Shown piece after piece: positions 6,043 to 6,883 of a stretch of DNA of 6,883 nucleotides; position 1 is the stretch's first letter; each line of letters starts with the position of its first letter. The position numbers and the translations under genes were made by a program. The stretch is from an uncultured Eubacteriales bacterium (GTDB taxonomy: Bacteria; Bacillota; Clostridia; Peptostreptococcales; Anaerovoracaceae). The notes beneath the pieces were generated by a model, which saw nothing but the letters and a program-made list of their open reading frames with translations, did no database searches and was not told where the DNA came from. Location of the stretch: contig UQMQ01000122.1 in assembly GCA_900542245.1 (NCBI GenBank), positions 1 to 6,883 on the forward strand, given 5' to 3'.

Positions 6043-6289
6043 GGGGGTGAAAGTAAATATGCGCCGAGAAAGGAGTGAGCAGTCGCAGCATAAGACGATA
6101 TCTAATACCTGACAATGTACGACGAAAAGAACCAATCCGGTATCGAAAAACGAGGTGCCTATTTTCAGACCCGCTGGCGGCAGCCTTTGCGCACCCGGCG
6201 GCAATATAAAAAAATAATCACCCAAGGGAAGTGCCGCGCTGCGATCGCACACGAAACACAGCCCTACGGTGAATAGGAAGGAGAAAGAA
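6043..6289 (+). other. Long leader region with a GC-rich stem, function unknown
   Basis: This stretch lies between promoter P2 and the surface protein start. It contains a stem CCGCTGG (6171-6177) with CCGGCGG (6195-6201), one G-T wobble, enclosing a 17-base loop with GCCTTTGC. An A-rich run follows (6206-6213), then short palindromes CCCAAGGG (6221-6228) and TGCGATCGCA (6240-6249). Two short open frames are present: 17 codons at 6059-6112, and 53 codons at 6115-6276 that has no ribosome site and ends 13 bases before the next ATG. No known riboswitch class was recognised. It could be a structured regulatory leader or simply an untranslated spacer. Confidence 0.35.
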
Positions 6290-6883
6290 ATGAAAAAACT
6301 ATTTGCAATACTCATGAGCATCATGATGATTGCGTGCTTCATGCCAAGCATGGCGTTTGCGGAAGGAGCAACTGCAAGTGTTGGCAATGTTACGATCAAC
6401 GGCACAGTTGGAACTGCACTGGAAGGAACCAATGAAGTAACAATCACTTTAGCAAATGAAAAATTTGTTGCAATGAATGCAGATGATGATGTAGCAGCAT
6501 GGTTTACGAATCTGCCTACAGGTCTGGAAGCTAAGATCAAGGCAAATGTAGACGCTGATGCGACTGAGGCAGTTATCACAATCAGTGGAACACCGACAGT
6601 AGCGAAGGCAGAAGCAATTGCCATCACAATTCCGGCAGAAAAAGTTGCAGGAGATGCTGCAGTGACAGTAACAGAAAATGCAGATGCAAAGTATGCAATC
6701 GCAGCAAAGCCTGCACCTGCAGCATCTGCGACTGTTGCCAATGTAACTATCAGCGGCACAGTTGGAACTGCACTGGAAGGAACCAATGAAGTGACAATCA
6801 CTTTAACAAATGAAAAATTTGTTGCAATGAATGCAGATGATGATGTAGCAGCATGGTTTACGAATCTGCCTACAGGTCTGGAA
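6290..6883 (+). CDS. Secreted repeat-containing surface protein, N-terminal part
   Basis: The frame is open for 198 codons and runs off the window end. AAGGAG (6278-6283) lies six bases before the ATG. Residues 1-24 form a signal peptide: MKK, a hydrophobic core, and AFA before E25 as a signal peptidase I site. C16, in MMIAC, could alternatively serve as a lipobox. The mature protein starts a 118-residue repeat: unit 1 at about 29-146 and unit 2 from 147. Each begins with a VTI-GTVGTALEGTNEVTITL strand pattern, then WFTNLPTGLE; unit 1 continues with ITISGTPT, IAITIPAE and VTVTENADAKYAI, and ends in a linker AAKPAPAAS. The alternating polar and hydrophobic strands and the GTPT turn suggest Ig-like beta-sandwich modules like those seen in surface proteins of gut and oral Bacillota. 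The anchor (LPXTG, SLH or other) is beyond the window. Alanine is coded mostly by GCA, unlike GCG/GCC in the ecf genes. Likely role is surface display or adhesion (inference). Confidence 0.82.
   Translation, partial: MKKLFAILMSIMMIACFMPSMAFAEGATASVGNVTINGTVGTALEGTNEVTITLANEKFVAMNADDDVAAWFTNLPTGLEAKIKANVDADATEAVITISGTPTVAKAEAIAITIPAEKVAGDAAVTVTENADAKYAIAAKPAPAASATVANVTISGTVGTALEGTNEVTITLTNEKFVAMNADDDVAAWFTNLPTGLE
6374..6883 (+). repeat. 354-bp tandem coding repeat, second copy cut by window end
   Basis: Unit 1 runs from about 6374 to 6727 and unit 2 from 6728, a period of 354 bp (118 codons). From 6401 against 6755 to the window end, 127 of 129 bases match. The 27 bases before that core differ at six positions, so identity rises sharply inside the unit. 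This fits recent duplication or gene conversion. Copy number beyond the window is unknown. Confidence 0.92.

Noticed and set aside
6160..6205. Minus-strand resemblance to part of a c-di-GMP-I riboswitch (GCGCAAAGG near GGGTCTGA)
   Set aside because: The opening GGCAAACC element and the closing pairing are absent, and the orientation points away from the surface gene, toward the operators.
6115..6276. 53-codon plus-strand frame in the surface protein leader
   Set aside because: No Shine-Dalgarno site, very basic composition and no recognisable motif; kept only as a possibility in the leader entry.
5926..6801. Long minus-strand frame of 291 codons opposite the surface protein
   Set aside because: It is antisense to the signal peptide and repeats, crosses both promoters and palindromes, and exists because the repeated GCA-rich codons give no stops in that frame.

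Overview
The window looks like chromosomal DNA of a Bacillota (Firmicutes) bacterium, probably a Clostridia-type anaerobe. The grounds are the EF-Tu C-terminus, a complete EcfA1-EcfA2-EcfT module with no substrate-binding subunit beside it, a YwaF-type membrane protein, TrmB, Gram-positive Shine-Dalgarno sites and a secreted Ig-like repeat protein. The species cannot be fixed from sequence alone. The housekeeping part is GC-rich; the right-hand end is clearly more AT-rich.

Layout. Bases 1-117 are the last 38 codons of tuf (EF-Tu). Bases 118-420 carry a palindrome-rich element with a terminator, a second strong terminator hairpin, and probably the promoter of the next gene. Bases 421-1359 encode a CorA-family divalent-metal transporter. 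A near-consensus promoter (1372-1400) then starts a compact same-strand operon. It holds a seven-helix YwaF/TIGR02206-like membrane protein (1478-2272), ecfA1 (2321-3160, TTG start), ecfA2 (3145-4011, overlapping ecfA1 by 16 bases), ecfT (4031-4837) and trmB (4848-5501). The operon ends at a 10-bp hairpin (5533-5558) that can also terminate the convergent gene on the other strand.

The ecf genes together make the shared ATPase and scaffold module of an energy-coupling-factor vitamin/metal importer. Its substrate-specific S components must be encoded elsewhere. TrmB is a tRNA (guanine-N7) methyltransferase and appears to be a co-transcribed passenger.

From 5560 the character changes. A small XRE-type DNA-binding protein (5560-5913, minus strand) diverges from a secreted repeat protein (6290 to beyond the window end, plus strand). 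The AT-rich gap between them carries two identical 8-bp palindromes (ACTATAGT) exactly 21 bp apart. These overlap or abut two good plus-strand promoters and one possible minus-strand promoter. The most economical reading is a small regulatory switch in which the HTH protein controls itself and the surface protein. A leader of about 240 nt with a GC-rich stem precedes the surface protein gene. That protein has a signal peptide followed by a 118-residue repeat, the second copy of which is cut by the window end and is nearly identical at the DNA level over its visible core.

The most interesting material is the operator/promoter array with its long leader, the near-identical repeats, and the palindromic element behind tuf. 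No CRISPR array, transposase, tRNA or rRNA was seen.
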